Assembly (NCBI GenBank): GCA_945869905.1
Contig: CAMBQD010000005.1
Location: 1-14,917, forward strand
Source of the DNA: an uncultured Clostridia bacterium
Lineage (GTDB): Bacteria > Bacillota > Clostridia > Oscillospirales > Acutalibacteraceae
Length of the DNA: 14,917 nt
Direction of reading: 5' to 3'
Of the stretch, positions 9,501 to 14,815 are shown piece after piece. Below the pieces are notes generated by a model. It made no database searches. It worked only from the letters and a program-made list of their open reading frames with translations, and was not told where the DNA came from. Position 1 is the first letter of the stretch. Each line of letters opens with the position of its first letter. Made by a program: the position numbers and the translations under genes.

Positions 9501-10038
9501 GGCTGTAATTGATATTTCTCTTAACGAAGGTGCAGAGGTTAAGGCAATAGAAATTACACCTTCAGAGGAAAACGGACTGACCGCACAGGCAGGCTCAAAT
9601 CAGGTAACAATCAACAAAACTGCTGAAAACGGCTCCTTTACTCTTACAGTTAAGGCTATTGATATGTATGACAGAGAAACCGTAAGCACCTATACATTTA
9701 ATGTTATTGAAACACCTGTTCCTGCAACATCAATTGCTCTGACTGCCGACGGCGAGCTTGTAACAGAGCCGATTGTACATTCCTGCGGCGGCAGATACAC
9801 AAATTTTGCAGGAATTCAGCTGGGATATATTCCAACACCTGAAAATGCAAATTCAATAACCGGTGTAAGCTACGATTCATCTGCATCAAACTATATTAAG
9901 GTTGATAACGGCTTGATTGAGCTGACAACCTTAGGTAAATTAAGGGACTCAAATACAGCAACCATAACCTGTACCGTAACAAATATTGACGGCTCCACTG
10001 CCAGCGCAAGCATATCCGTTACAATAACCAGGGCATAA
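3505..10038 (+). CDS. Giant secreted modular protein with Ig-like (Big_2-type) and helical FIVAR-like repeats
   Basis: A 2177-residue secreted protein of unknown ligand. A Sec signal peptide covers about residues 1-33 (basic start, hydrophobic core, likely cleavage after AFA). Residues 35-405 hold two Ig-like regions, each interrupted by a helical stretch (about 126-200 and 308-397). Big_2/Ig-like domains follow at about 408-500, 502-620, 622-745 and 752-837. Then comes a repeating cassette: helical FIVAR-like modules at about 838-906, 1102-1170, 1365-1432, 1641-1712 and 1905-1972, separated by pairs of Ig-like domains (first type 910-1012, 1172-1273, 1433-1557, 1713-1815; second type 1013-1101, 1274-1364, 1558-1640, 1816-1904). 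The first type carries W(T/S)S and ITCTVTD-like strands; the second carries motifs such as WSSSNES, VDQSGTVTF and YDGGYTA. Two more beta-rich domains close the protein (1973-2070, 2071-2177). No LPXTG, SLH, dockerin, choline-binding or C-terminal membrane segment is seen. A long stalk-like adhesin or glycan-binding scaffold is the likeliest role, by inference from domain types. Confidence 0.9.
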   Translation: MKKSKLRKRIISIILAVLMAFTGLLPATAAFAADGVEGYYDIELFYKESGTIVPTFAEDGESKYIEYMKEGQELELTWNPIDTELPNNYKIKWYSETPTLVDVTQEGVVKAFDSSKGAVIHTWIDNEVRSIPLVGNIIASAIEKALFNDKVNVDTMDTEEIVTIVEDLFGSDSILAQFIESYKGELIDSLRYYLDNINSNIHVQLYSSDGTLLDDDYVQICVLKNDEWYANFLPNGTHITNKSQINTTVAKGSTVQLQAVTTPVRLKYGVVYSVKSSSVFDKGKVIATVNDSGLVTFKNTGKVTIMVSPDTEQVIQGILKLVNYFYQLDNTGTINTDKIAGILIDYVGIDMNRTVLAAILDVCFAVKDIVGDTADPVQLTATAVEVIGNLVLQFVYNDTITFEVVEAQPLTDFNITGPEKVQEGAQIQLTVTDIVPTVGDTTDITWTSSDPSIASVDPETGIVTGRDAGGSLGSLSSQKCTIYATSAANNVTKSFEITVTGKTGKYLSDVEITGDNYLEMGEETDFNYSVFPKRVAESDNLYISWGIQDGTDEEGNPTYVWADSENPATDGIGQIDSRGHYVVVDGGQCTIAVKATTGYWVTTDRFYEISSYIGTLDVTNGIPIDDIVVTVTDKTGDATASLKSIKTVTINGEVTTYATVHAGGAYNGAGAKLTAAITPDNASNKELRWVVDNSNYQGTVSEDTHNIAVKQKPAHESADTFNVYATSEDGRVRSNVVTVCVTKNYVTSNTIDQESISITNGKTADATHSITFDGSDATYGACHKCNWYSSDEGVFTVQPKNNDNRDATLTAVDVGTATLYCVSADGGIVDTCEVTVYPDKSRLQEIVKLCDRTIVKRTAENKSLYTDYMKKLDLAYYVLYDEPMASQSACDTYADELLYAFYKVGGFIGVAGVNILANDKTPLENDHITVKVGSTTSYKKYSYDFAYEVLPAKAMYSDIQWTSSNSNISVDKNGKCTPVTNDPCSAIITCTVTDYMGVETSDSVFLTFARVLATGVSLNTNKIEGGLIGETQTLTATVTPKGTVGIGASCTDVYWSSSNESIATVDQSGTVTFVAGGDCVITCTTYDGGYTATCNVNVVTNYTALELLVAQYNDLSLNETSYFPDTWSVYSSAMTKAQNILDRRTSSQSEVDAMVAELEAAYNGLEKYNYIQKIELYLDGEQTQEFYQYDLSLLKEGIKYQNAVLDLNVRLYPNNGSYETVEWTSSTTDISVTADGKCSPTINGSCYGSITCTVTDHFGNIFTDSVWVSFARYPVTKLELSQTNISGNIGTTYKLGCTVYPEGTSALHIGAASIKDYYWESDDESVATVAQDGTVTFVGAGSTIVRAVSYDGGISAECVVSCEGDRSALRAALEEYKDVDYTQYEYSFGTKFLEAYENGQRIMTDVAVSQEEIDAAADELVFAYETMLKYPFVKVESINVNYTTYKKATAISSPSAVTSGSVTSNDALSINLSSKYAGNNSYNSVTLTPSAYPANAMYKSISWSVDSSHQMDASTGDGTITLNPSKNDGAWAIVTVTFTDQYDRTYTRTLSVVMADNTVSSFDITESSDTIYATAQSKQIAYSVSGGVFQTINWSSSNESAVTVNQSGVITPVDTGEATITGKTLDGGITDTIKITVVTDFSTLAAKQSEYFNLIEDVKDSYTYTQESLDVLSQVVSEARTMVNEGKATQAEVNEMITRLDNARNSLVEYVATQGVSVGFEEDVNVSLVQEGFIRFHNTLSINGKSVIMIPKVEPENSIYTSIEWTSSNPNITFDENGVLTCNTATASVTLVTCTVKNVFNKEFTASAYVSFVRAAATGISFDKEMVFGAPAQTVKLSPTIANSSNTSSSMMIVKECIYSSDNEGVATVDENGVVTFITQGEATITAITKDGGYSATIKAYTTWDTTALKAAIDAASAINYMDYAFTYGKAFKTAYDNANTVYNNIYSSQDEIDDACKALTEATSALEGHEFVAPVITVSQNGEALASGGYIGTDDTGKAVIDISLNEGAEVKAIEITPSEENGLTAQAGSNQVTINKTAENGSFTLTVKAIDMYDRETVSTYTFNVIETPVPATSIALTADGELVTEPIVHSCGGRYTNFAGIQLGYIPTPENANSITGVSYDSSASNYIKVDNGLIELTTLGKLRDSNTATITCTVTNIDGSTASASISVTITRA

Positions 10039-10049
10039 GGAGGGATAAT

Positions 10050-11363
10050 ATGAATACCAAGGCAAAAAAGCTTTTATCCCTTCTGCTGTCTGTAGCAATA
10101 CTGCTGGGCTGTTTTAGCGTTTGCTTTACAGCCTTTGCGGCTGTTGCCGTAAGCGAAGCAAATTTCCCCGACCCTGTATTTCGTCAGATTATTACAGATA
10201 AATACGGAACGGAAATCGATAACACAGAAATAAAGGATACCACGGTGCTTTCCCTTTCCGGCAGAATTGACGCCGACCAGACTATTAAAAATCTAAAGGG
10301 AATAGAGGTTTTTGCAGACTCTCTTATGGTGCTCAGGTGCGGCGGTATAGGGCTTGAGGAATTAGATGTTTCCGAGCTTTCAAGCCTTACCTCCCTTTCC
10401 TGTCAGGGCAATAATTTGACAAGCCTTGATGTGTCTGCCAACACAAATCTCATCACCCTTAACTGCTCTGATAACGCAAATATGACAAGCCTTACAATAG
10501 GTGAGCTTTACGATTTGCAAACACTTCACTGCTATGCAAACTCGCTGACCGAGATTGATGTGTCACAGGCACCCAATCTTATTGATTTCAGGTGTGACCA
10601 AAACGAGCTTACATCACTGGACGTTTCAAACAATGTGCTTTTGGAGGAATTCACCTGCTCAATGAATCATTTGGCGTCCCTTGATTTAAGCAAAAACACT
10701 GCACTCGGCGCAGTTGTTACACCGTCAATAGGTGACCAAACAACCACTGCAAAGGCTCAAATCAGCGGCATTGAAATCAGCATACCCTATGCAGTTGATA
10801 ACGAAGCCTGCGTTACCTCATCATCATTAGGTGATGAAGGCGAAACCGCCTATGGCAGCTCTCATTTTTGGGCACAGGACGTAACAGAGCTTGAAAACGG
10901 TATTGATTATACATACTCCGTTTCCCTGGAAAACAGTCAGGATATGACGGTTCATATTGATGTCACAAGGGATTTTTATCAGGTTAGGTATTATACGGAC
11001 AGCAGTATGCAGCAAATGCTTACAAGAAAGTTTGTTACAGCCAACGCAAATGCAAGCAATCCTATTTTCACTCCGCCGGAGCCATGTATGGTAGCAGACT
11101 CCTGGAGTGATGACCTTACAAGCATAACGGCTGATAAGGATGTTTACGCAACCTGGAGTATTAAACATTCCCATGCGGTATCAGCATTCCAAAACGGCGT
11201 TGCAACAATAACCTGTCCAAAATGCGGCGACAGCTACACAGTGGTATTTAAGGACTGCATAAATTCAAAATCAACAGACAGTAACTACTGTGAATATCTT
11301 GACGTTGTTAAGGACGGATGGATAAATGCAAAGGATTTTGCAAAGCTTGAAAAAATGTTTTAA
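10050..11363 (+). CDS. Secreted leucine-rich-repeat protein with CxxC and dockerin-like C-terminus
   Basis: A 437-residue exported protein. A signal peptide covers residues 1-30 (cleavage probably after AFA; the LLGC at 18-21 is a poor lipobox). Residues 92-219 hold six leucine-rich repeats of 21-22 residues, each with a Cys in the L-x-x-L-x-C position and ending in a form of LTSLDVS-x-N, a bacterial internalin-like pattern. Residues 235-305 are a beta-rich region. Residues 309-369 (VRYYTDSS to YATW) resemble the small beta-repeat often found after LRRs in Firmicutes surface proteins. A C389-P-K-C392 motif follows. The tail LDVVKDGWINAKDFAKLEKMF (417-437) matches one dockerin-type EF-hand loop, D-x-x-x-DG-x-IN-x-x-D, with Val instead of Asn at loop position 3; only one such loop is clear. 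The SD AAGGAGGG (10037-10044) overlaps the preceding stop and the gap is 11 bases, so the gene is co-transcribed with the giant protein. Ligand and cohesin partner are unknown. Confidence 0.9.
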   Translation: MNTKAKKLLSLLLSVAILLGCFSVCFTAFAAVAVSEANFPDPVFRQIITDKYGTEIDNTEIKDTTVLSLSGRIDADQTIKNLKGIEVFADSLMVLRCGGIGLEELDVSELSSLTSLSCQGNNLTSLDVSANTNLITLNCSDNANMTSLTIGELYDLQTLHCYANSLTEIDVSQAPNLIDFRCDQNELTSLDVSNNVLLEEFTCSMNHLASLDLSKNTALGAVVTPSIGDQTTTAKAQISGIEISIPYAVDNEACVTSSSLGDEGETAYGSSHFWAQDVTELENGIDYTYSVSLENSQDMTVHIDVTRDFYQVRYYTDSSMQQMLTRKFVTANANASNPIFTPPEPCMVADSWSDDLTSITADKDVYATWSIKHSHAVSAFQNGVATITCPKCGDSYTVVFKDCINSKSTDSNYCEYLDVVKDGWINAKDFAKLEKMF

Positions 11364-11379
11364 CGGCAAATAATTACAA

Positions 11380-11420
11380 AAAACCGGAATGAGTTAATTC
11401 TCATTCCGGTTTTCTTTTTT
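11380..11420. terminator. Bidirectional terminator between the LRR gene and rsmE
   Basis: A perfect 14-bp inverted repeat (11380-11393 with 11400-11413) with a 6-base loop. On the plus strand it is followed by CTTTTTT (11414-11420). On the minus strand the A-run at 11378-11383 gives a T-run. It lies 16 bases past the LRR stop and just beyond the rsmE stop, so one hairpin ends both convergent units. Confidence 0.93.
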
Positions 11421-11424
11421 CATA

Positions 11425-12147
11425 TTATTCCAAATTTCCCGTAAGCAGCATTATTGCCGTTAATGCCGCAACAGGAGCCGTTTGAGTGCGCAAAATTCTT
11501 TTGCCCAAGGTGGCGACGGCTCCGCCGTTTGCCTTTATCAGCTCCACCTCGTCCTTTTCAAAGCCGCCCTCGGGGCCGATATATATTGATACAGTCTTTA
11601 TTTCACTGCTGACCAGACTGCGTATCGGCTCCCCGCCGCCCTCATAAAAAATGATTTTCAGCCGGCTGTCATCCTTCTTTACTGCGTTTGACAGAGTTTC
11701 CATAGGCGATATCTCCGGCACTATACCTCTGCCGCTTTGCTGTGCCGCCTCTAAGGCTATTTTCTGATACCTTGCCTGCTTTTTCCCGGCAGACTTATCA
11801 TCAGGTCTGCTGACGGACCTGTGGGTCAGCACAGGCACAACCCTGCTTATTCCCAGCTCTGTGCATTTTTGGATAATGTCCTCTGTTTTGTCGCCCTTTG
11901 GCACACCCTGATAAAGAGTTACCCTTACGTCAGGCTCGCTGTTATTGGCCTGCTTATAGCACGCCGTCAGCGTAACAAGATTTGAGTCAATTTTATCAAT
12001 AATACAGCCGTAATCACTGCCGTCACCACAGGTAAGTGTAAGCATATCACCCACCCTCATACGCAGTGACCTTGCAATATGACGGGACTGCTCCTCATCT
12101 AAAGCAAATGTGCCTTCAGGTACAAAATCAACAAATAATTTCTGCAT
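11425..12147 (-). CDS. rsmE: 16S rRNA (uracil-1498-N3)-methyltransferase RsmE
   Basis: A 240-residue SPOUT-class methyltransferase, normal length for RsmE, which uses SAM to methylate N3 of U1498 in 16S rRNA at the decoding site. An N-terminal PUA-like domain (about 1-70, with EEQSRHIARSLRMRVGD) precedes the trefoil-knot domain. Conserved pieces are GVPKGDKTEDIIQKCTELG (81-99), HRSVSR (109-114), KIALEAAQQSGR (129-140), IGPEGGF (190-196) and LGKRILRTQTA (214-224); the last two form the SAM-binding knot. The SD TAGGAG (12153-12158, read on the minus strand) contains the stop codon of the upstream glycosylase gene, so the two are probably translationally coupled. Confidence 0.96.
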   Translation of the reverse strand: MQKLFVDFVPEGTFALDEEQSRHIARSLRMRVGDMLTLTCGDGSDYGCIIDKIDSNLVTLTACYKQANNSEPDVRVTLYQGVPKGDKTEDIIQKCTELGISRVVPVLTHRSVSRPDDKSAGKKQARYQKIALEAAQQSGRGIVPEISPMETLSNAVKKDDSRLKIIFYEGGGEPIRSLVSSEIKTVSIYIGPEGGFEKDEVELIKANGGAVATLGKRILRTQTAPVAALTAIMLLTGNLE

Positions 12148-12155
12148 AACTACTC

Positions 12156-12974
12156 CTAAAGATTATTTCTTGCCCAGTGGAAAAGATACTGCTGAGCTAT
12201 GCCCTCTATACCCTTAAAGCACTCCGGCAGACCGTTAGGATAATATTCCATTACCCTTTTCATCCACACATCAACAGGAAATGCGTCATAAAAACCAAAG
12301 CCGAAAAGAAGAGCACAGTTTGCAACCTTTATTCCCACTCCGTAAATATTTAACAGCTCCTTCCTTGCGTCTTCAAGAGGAAGAGCCTTTATTTTTTCAA
12401 AATCAATTTTTCCGCCTGCTACGTCCTTTGCAAGCCTTTCAAGGTACTTTGCACGGTAGCCTGTGCCCAGTGCCTCAAAATCCTCCACAGAGAGGCTGCT
12501 GAGCCTTTGAGCCGTGGGAAAGGTATAATAACCCCCCTGCACCTCGTCACCGTAGGCTCTGCAAAGCCTGTCGATAATTCCCTTAATTCTTTTAATGTTG
12601 TTCTGCTGGCTTATTACAAAGGTGCAAAGAGCCTCCCAGCTGTCCTGATTAAGTATGCGTATGCCGTAATAGCGGTCAACGGTGGGGGCAAGCAGGCTGT
12701 CCTGCTTAAGCCTGTTGCAGATTTCAACATAATCCCTGTCAAAATCAAAATATCCGCGCCAAATATTTTCGTAATTTTCCTTTGTGGTGTTTTTAAGGAT
12801 AACGGTGTCGCCGTTTTTAATAATGTTTAAAAATACTCCCTTTGCCACTCCGCTCCAGCTGCCGTCCCTTTGCTTTTCCCAACGAAATGCCTGACCGCAG
12901 TCAAGAGTCAAATCAAGGTCAAGGCATTTAACATTTTCAAGAACCACATCGCCCTGTATAAATTTAACGTCCAT
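12156..12974 (-). CDS. 8-oxoguanine DNA glycosylase/AP lyase, OGG1 type
   Basis: A 272-residue HhH-GPD base-excision repair enzyme of the OGG type. The family removes 8-oxoguanine opposite cytosine and can nick the abasic site. The N-terminal OGG_N-like domain includes LDCGQAFRWE (24-33), matching the CGQSFRW region of human OGG1 that contacts the oxidised base. The glycosylase core contains FVISQQNNIKRIKG (119-132), then the helix-hairpin-helix LNIYGVGIKVANCALL with the Schiff-base lysine K216. The catalytic aspartate is D235 in FPVDVWM. The K-to-D spacing of 19 equals that of human OGG1 (K249/D268). The start is supported by AGGAGA at 12984-12989, nine bases upstream. It is first in an operon with rsmE. 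AlkA-like activity on other lesions cannot be excluded from sequence alone. Confidence 0.93.
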   Translation of the reverse strand: MDVKFIQGDVVLENVKCLDLDLTLDCGQAFRWEKQRDGSWSGVAKGVFLNIIKNGDTVILKNTTKENYENIWRGYFDFDRDYVEICNRLKQDSLLAPTVDRYYGIRILNQDSWEALCTFVISQQNNIKRIKGIIDRLCRAYGDEVQGGYYTFPTAQRLSSLSVEDFEALGTGYRAKYLERLAKDVAGGKIDFEKIKALPLEDARKELLNIYGVGIKVANCALLFGFGFYDAFPVDVWMKRVMEYYPNGLPECFKGIEGIAQQYLFHWARNNL

Positions 12975-13006
12975 AGTCTATTTTCTCCTATCAACATCTT
13001 ACAGAG

Positions 13007-13015
13007 AGTATAACA
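13007..13015 (-). promoter_or_regulatory. Extended -10 promoter for the glycosylase-rsmE operon
   Basis: Read on the minus strand the bases are TGTTATACT, an extended -10 (TGn followed by TATACT). The predicted start near 13000 leaves a leader of about 25 bases carrying the AGGAGA ribosome site. A TTGACA at 13022-13027 is only nine bases from this -10, so it is not its -35 partner. Confidence 0.45.
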
Positions 13016-13089
13016 TTTTTTTGTCAAGAGTGAAAGTAAAAAAGAGCAATTTATACAAAAAATTATGTCAATTCTGTAACCTTTAAAAA

Positions 13090-13220
13090 TGTTGAAAACT
13101 TTGTGTAAATTTATGAAATCTGAAAATTTTTAGTTTTAAATCAAGTTTTCAACATAAAAATTCCACTAAATAAAGGGGAAATATACATAGTTTTTAACAT
13201 TTTCCACATAGTTTTCCACA
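13090..13220. repeat. Cluster of DnaA-box-like nonamers with an inverted paired arrangement
   Basis: TTTTCCACA occurs at 13200-13208 and 13212-13220, one base off the DnaA box TTATCCACA. Related nonamers are TTTTCAACA at 13146-13154 and, on the minus strand, at 13090-13098, and TTTTTAACA at 13191-13199. The 21 bases at 13090-13110 match the reverse complement of 13200-13220 at 17 of 21 positions, so a two-box unit with 12-base spacing is present in both orientations. A 13-bp perfect inverted repeat also links 13089-13101 with 13143-13155. Binding by DnaA is inferred from the motif only. Confidence 0.55.
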
Positions 13221-13379
13221 ATGGTGTTTTCACAGTGTAAATATACTTTTGGTTATTACAACGGGTATGTCAAGTAAAATTTTTTGAAATATTTCACAAA
13301 TTTCGACAAAAAGAATTTGGTATATTTGCCACCCAAATCTCCTACACTAATTGTATAAAATTGAAAGGAAAAACTAAAA

Positions 13380-13646
13380 ATGATAAAGGGAGTTAACAAG
13401 CAGATTTTGGAAGTGACAAATACCGAAAATCCGTATTTTGAAAAAATTATTTTTTTTGTTAAGCCTGAATATAAAAACGAGGACAGGAAAAAACTACAAA
13501 AGGAGGCAGAGGCACTGGCAACAATTGCCCAAAAGCCTCCCAAAACAAAAGTGAGCAAAAAAAGAATTATCCGCATAGTTCTTAACTCTGCACTTTTTAC
13601 AATGGCAGGGGTTGCCCTGTCCTTCATTATCAATACATTTATGTAG
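13380..13646 (+). CDS. Small single-pass membrane protein of unknown function upstream of sleB
   Basis: An 88-residue protein I cannot assign to a characterised family. Residues 1-30 (MIKGVNKQILEVTNTENPYF, then EKIIFFVKPE) look like a short folded cytosolic segment. Residues 33-62 are highly charged and probably helical. A single membrane segment spans about 64-86 and ends two residues before the C-terminus, suggesting a tail anchor with the N-terminus inside. The ATG follows AAAGGAA (13364-13370) at a good distance. The stop lies 18 bases before the SleB-like gene, so the two probably form an operon. Its position suggests a role in SleB localisation or cell-envelope work, but that is inference. 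Confidence 0.8.
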   Translation: MIKGVNKQILEVTNTENPYFEKIIFFVKPEYKNEDRKKLQKEAEALATIAQKPPKTKVSKKRIIRIVLNSALFTMAGVALSFIINTFM

Positions 13647-13664
13647 TCATAAAGGGTGATTAAA

Positions 13665-14375
13665 ATGACAGTATACAAAGCATTCAGAAATTTTATTGCC
13701 GTTACGGTGGCACTGGCTGTGCTGATTGGGGGTGCGGCAATAGGAGGAATCGCTTACCTTGCAATAACCGATAGGCAGCAAACCTCCTATGCGGTGTCAA
13801 AGCTTGGCTCCAGCGGAGAAGAGGTTAAATCCATTCAGCGAAAGCTGTCCTCCTTGGGATATTACAAGGGCTCTGTTGACGGTATTTACGGACAGGCGAC
13901 GAAATCAGCCGTAACCTCATTTCAGCGCAACTGCGGTATTACTGCAGACGGAATTTGCGGAAAGCAAACCCTGCTGTATCTCGGACTGAGCGGAAGCAGT
14001 ACCTCCAACAGTACCGGCTACTCCGACTCCGATGTGGAGCTTTTGGCAAAGGTTATCAGCGCAGAAGCAAGGGGGGAAAGCTACGAAGGACAGGTGGCAG
14101 TGGGCGCAGTAATACTAAACAGAGTTAAGCATCCCTCATTCCCTGATTCTATCAGCGGAGTTGTTTATCAAAACGGTGCCTTTTCCTGTGTAAACGATTC
14201 AAACTGGTATGCCGCGGTGGCAGACTCGGCAAGGCGTGCGGCAATAGACGCAATCAACGGCTGGGACCCCTCAGGCGGAGCAATCTATTATTTCAATGCC
14301 GGCAAAACAAACGACGCCTATATGCACTCCCGTCCGGTAGTAAAGGTTATAGGAAACCATAAATTCTGTATGTAA
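13665..14375 (+). CDS. sleB: SleB-like spore cortex-lytic enzyme (peptidoglycan-binding plus Hydrolase_2 domains)
   Basis: A 236-residue exported cell-wall hydrolase. SleB enzymes are lytic transglycosylases that open the muramic-lactam-rich spore cortex during germination. A hydrophobic segment at 11-34 is a signal peptide or membrane anchor. A PG_binding_1 domain follows at about 46-108 (LGSSGEEVKSIQRKLSSLGY to GICGKQTLLYLGL). A Ser/Thr linker leads to the Hydrolase_2 domain at about 121-236. The catalytic glutamate is E134 in ISAEARGE; EGQVAVGAVILNRVKHPSFP, INGWDPSGGAIYYFN and a terminal IGNHKFCM are all typical of SleB. I chose the ATG at 13665 because AAAGGG at 13651-13656 sits eight bases upstream; an in-frame GTG at 13656 overlaps that site. 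B. subtilis sleB is followed by ypeB; no ypeB is seen here. A vegetative hydrolase of the CwlJ/SleB superfamily is the alternative. Confidence 0.92.
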   Translation: MTVYKAFRNFIAVTVALAVLIGGAAIGGIAYLAITDRQQTSYAVSKLGSSGEEVKSIQRKLSSLGYYKGSVDGIYGQATKSAVTSFQRNCGITADGICGKQTLLYLGLSGSSTSNSTGYSDSDVELLAKVISAEARGESYEGQVAVGAVILNRVKHPSFPDSISGVVYQNGAFSCVNDSNWYAAVADSARRAAIDAINGWDPSGGAIYYFNAGKTNDAYMHSRPVVKVIGNHKFCM

Positions 14376-14378
14376 AAA

Positions 14379-14410
14379 GGGCTTGGAGATTAAATCTCCA
14401 AGCCTCTTTA
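14379..14410. terminator. Bidirectional terminator between sleB and the minus-strand membrane protein gene
   Basis: An 11-bp perfect stem (14380-14390 with 14394-14404) with a 3-base loop is followed by a T-rich tract on the plus strand and by TTTTT on the minus strand (A-run 14374-14378). It sits between the two convergent stop codons. Confidence 0.88.
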
Positions 14411-14412
14411 TT

Positions 14413-14745
14413 TTAAAGTATAAACAGATAGCAAAGCGCTCCGTACAGACTGCTGAACATCACCAAAAGCTTTGCGACGGTATTTGGTCTGCCCTTTGCA
14501 ACTGCAATGACAACGGCAATTGCCGACGGTACCATACCCAACCATGCAATAACAATCTGAGGTATAAAATTTGACGGCAGTGACGTTGCGTCCATAACCG
14601 TTATAAGCACACTCAGCATAATTGCCAAGGCAAAAAATATTTTGTGAACGGTGATATTATTTTTAGGAACAAACATAAAAATGCCTGTTACAATAAAGGA
14701 AAAGAGGATAACCACCTCTAAAATAAATAAAACGCCCAGTGCCAT
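14413..14745 (-). CDS. Four-helix integral membrane protein of unknown function
   Basis: A 110-residue, very hydrophobic protein with no family I recognise. Membrane segments lie at about 3-26, 33-53, 61-83 and 91-110, joined by short polar loops (PKNN at 27-30, KGRPN at 84-88). There is no signal peptide, catalytic motif or metal-ligand cluster. The reading frame is credible because AAGGAGGG (14752-14759, minus strand) sits six bases before the ATG, a good promoter lies just upstream, and a shared terminator lies just past the stop. It appears to be a single-gene unit. Nothing in the context gives its role. Confidence 0.8.
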   Translation of the reverse strand: MALGVLFILEVVILFSFIVTGIFMFVPKNNITVHKIFFALAIMLSVLITVMDATSLPSNFIPQIVIAWLGMVPSAIAVVIAVAKGRPNTVAKLLVMFSSLYGALCYLFIL

Positions 14746-14785
14746 AGTATTCCCTCCTTAAAAAATAAATCATAACCTTACTGTA

Positions 14786-14815
14786 ATTATAGCTTATTAT
14801 GATATGCACAGTCAA
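14786..14815 (-). promoter_or_regulatory. Sigma-A-type promoter of the four-helix membrane protein gene
   Basis: On the minus strand, TTGACT (14810-14815) and TATAAT (14786-14791) are separated by 18 bases, followed by a short leader ending in AAGGAGGG (14752-14759). The remaining bases to the window edge (14816-14917) are AT-rich with no supported feature. Confidence 0.8.

Larger units (their letters stand above)
12975..13379. other. 405-base AT-rich divergent intergenic region
   Basis: This gap lies between the minus-strand glycosylase gene and the plus-strand small membrane protein gene. It holds the extended -10 of the glycosylase operon, a cluster of DnaA-box-like nonamers (13090-13220), and a weak candidate promoter for the plus-strand pair. 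No good ORF with a ribosome site, tRNA or structured leader was seen. Confidence 0.7.

Noticed and set aside
10101..10112. Lipoprotein signal (LLGC) in the LRR protein
   Set aside because: Leu at -2 is unusual for a lipobox, and a good signal-peptidase I site (AFA) follows with the expected hydrophobic core length.
12507..12830. 107-residue plus-strand ORF within the glycosylase gene
   Set aside because: It overlaps antisense the catalytic core of a clear OGG-type enzyme and has no ribosome site.
13007..13027. Classical TTGACA/TATACT promoter pair for the glycosylase operon
   Set aside because: The two hexamers are only nine bases apart, and the position 17 bases from TTGACA matches -10 at only one base. 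An extended -10 alone fits better.
13656..13667. GTG start at 13656 for the SleB-like protein
   Set aside because: The GTG overlaps the AAAGGG ribosome site, which is correctly spaced for the ATG at 13665.
13256..13678. 140-residue minus-strand ORF opposite the small membrane protein gene
   Set aside because: Hydrophobic stretches come from reading the plus-strand gene and AT-rich leader backwards. The plus-strand gene has a proper ribosome site and operon context.
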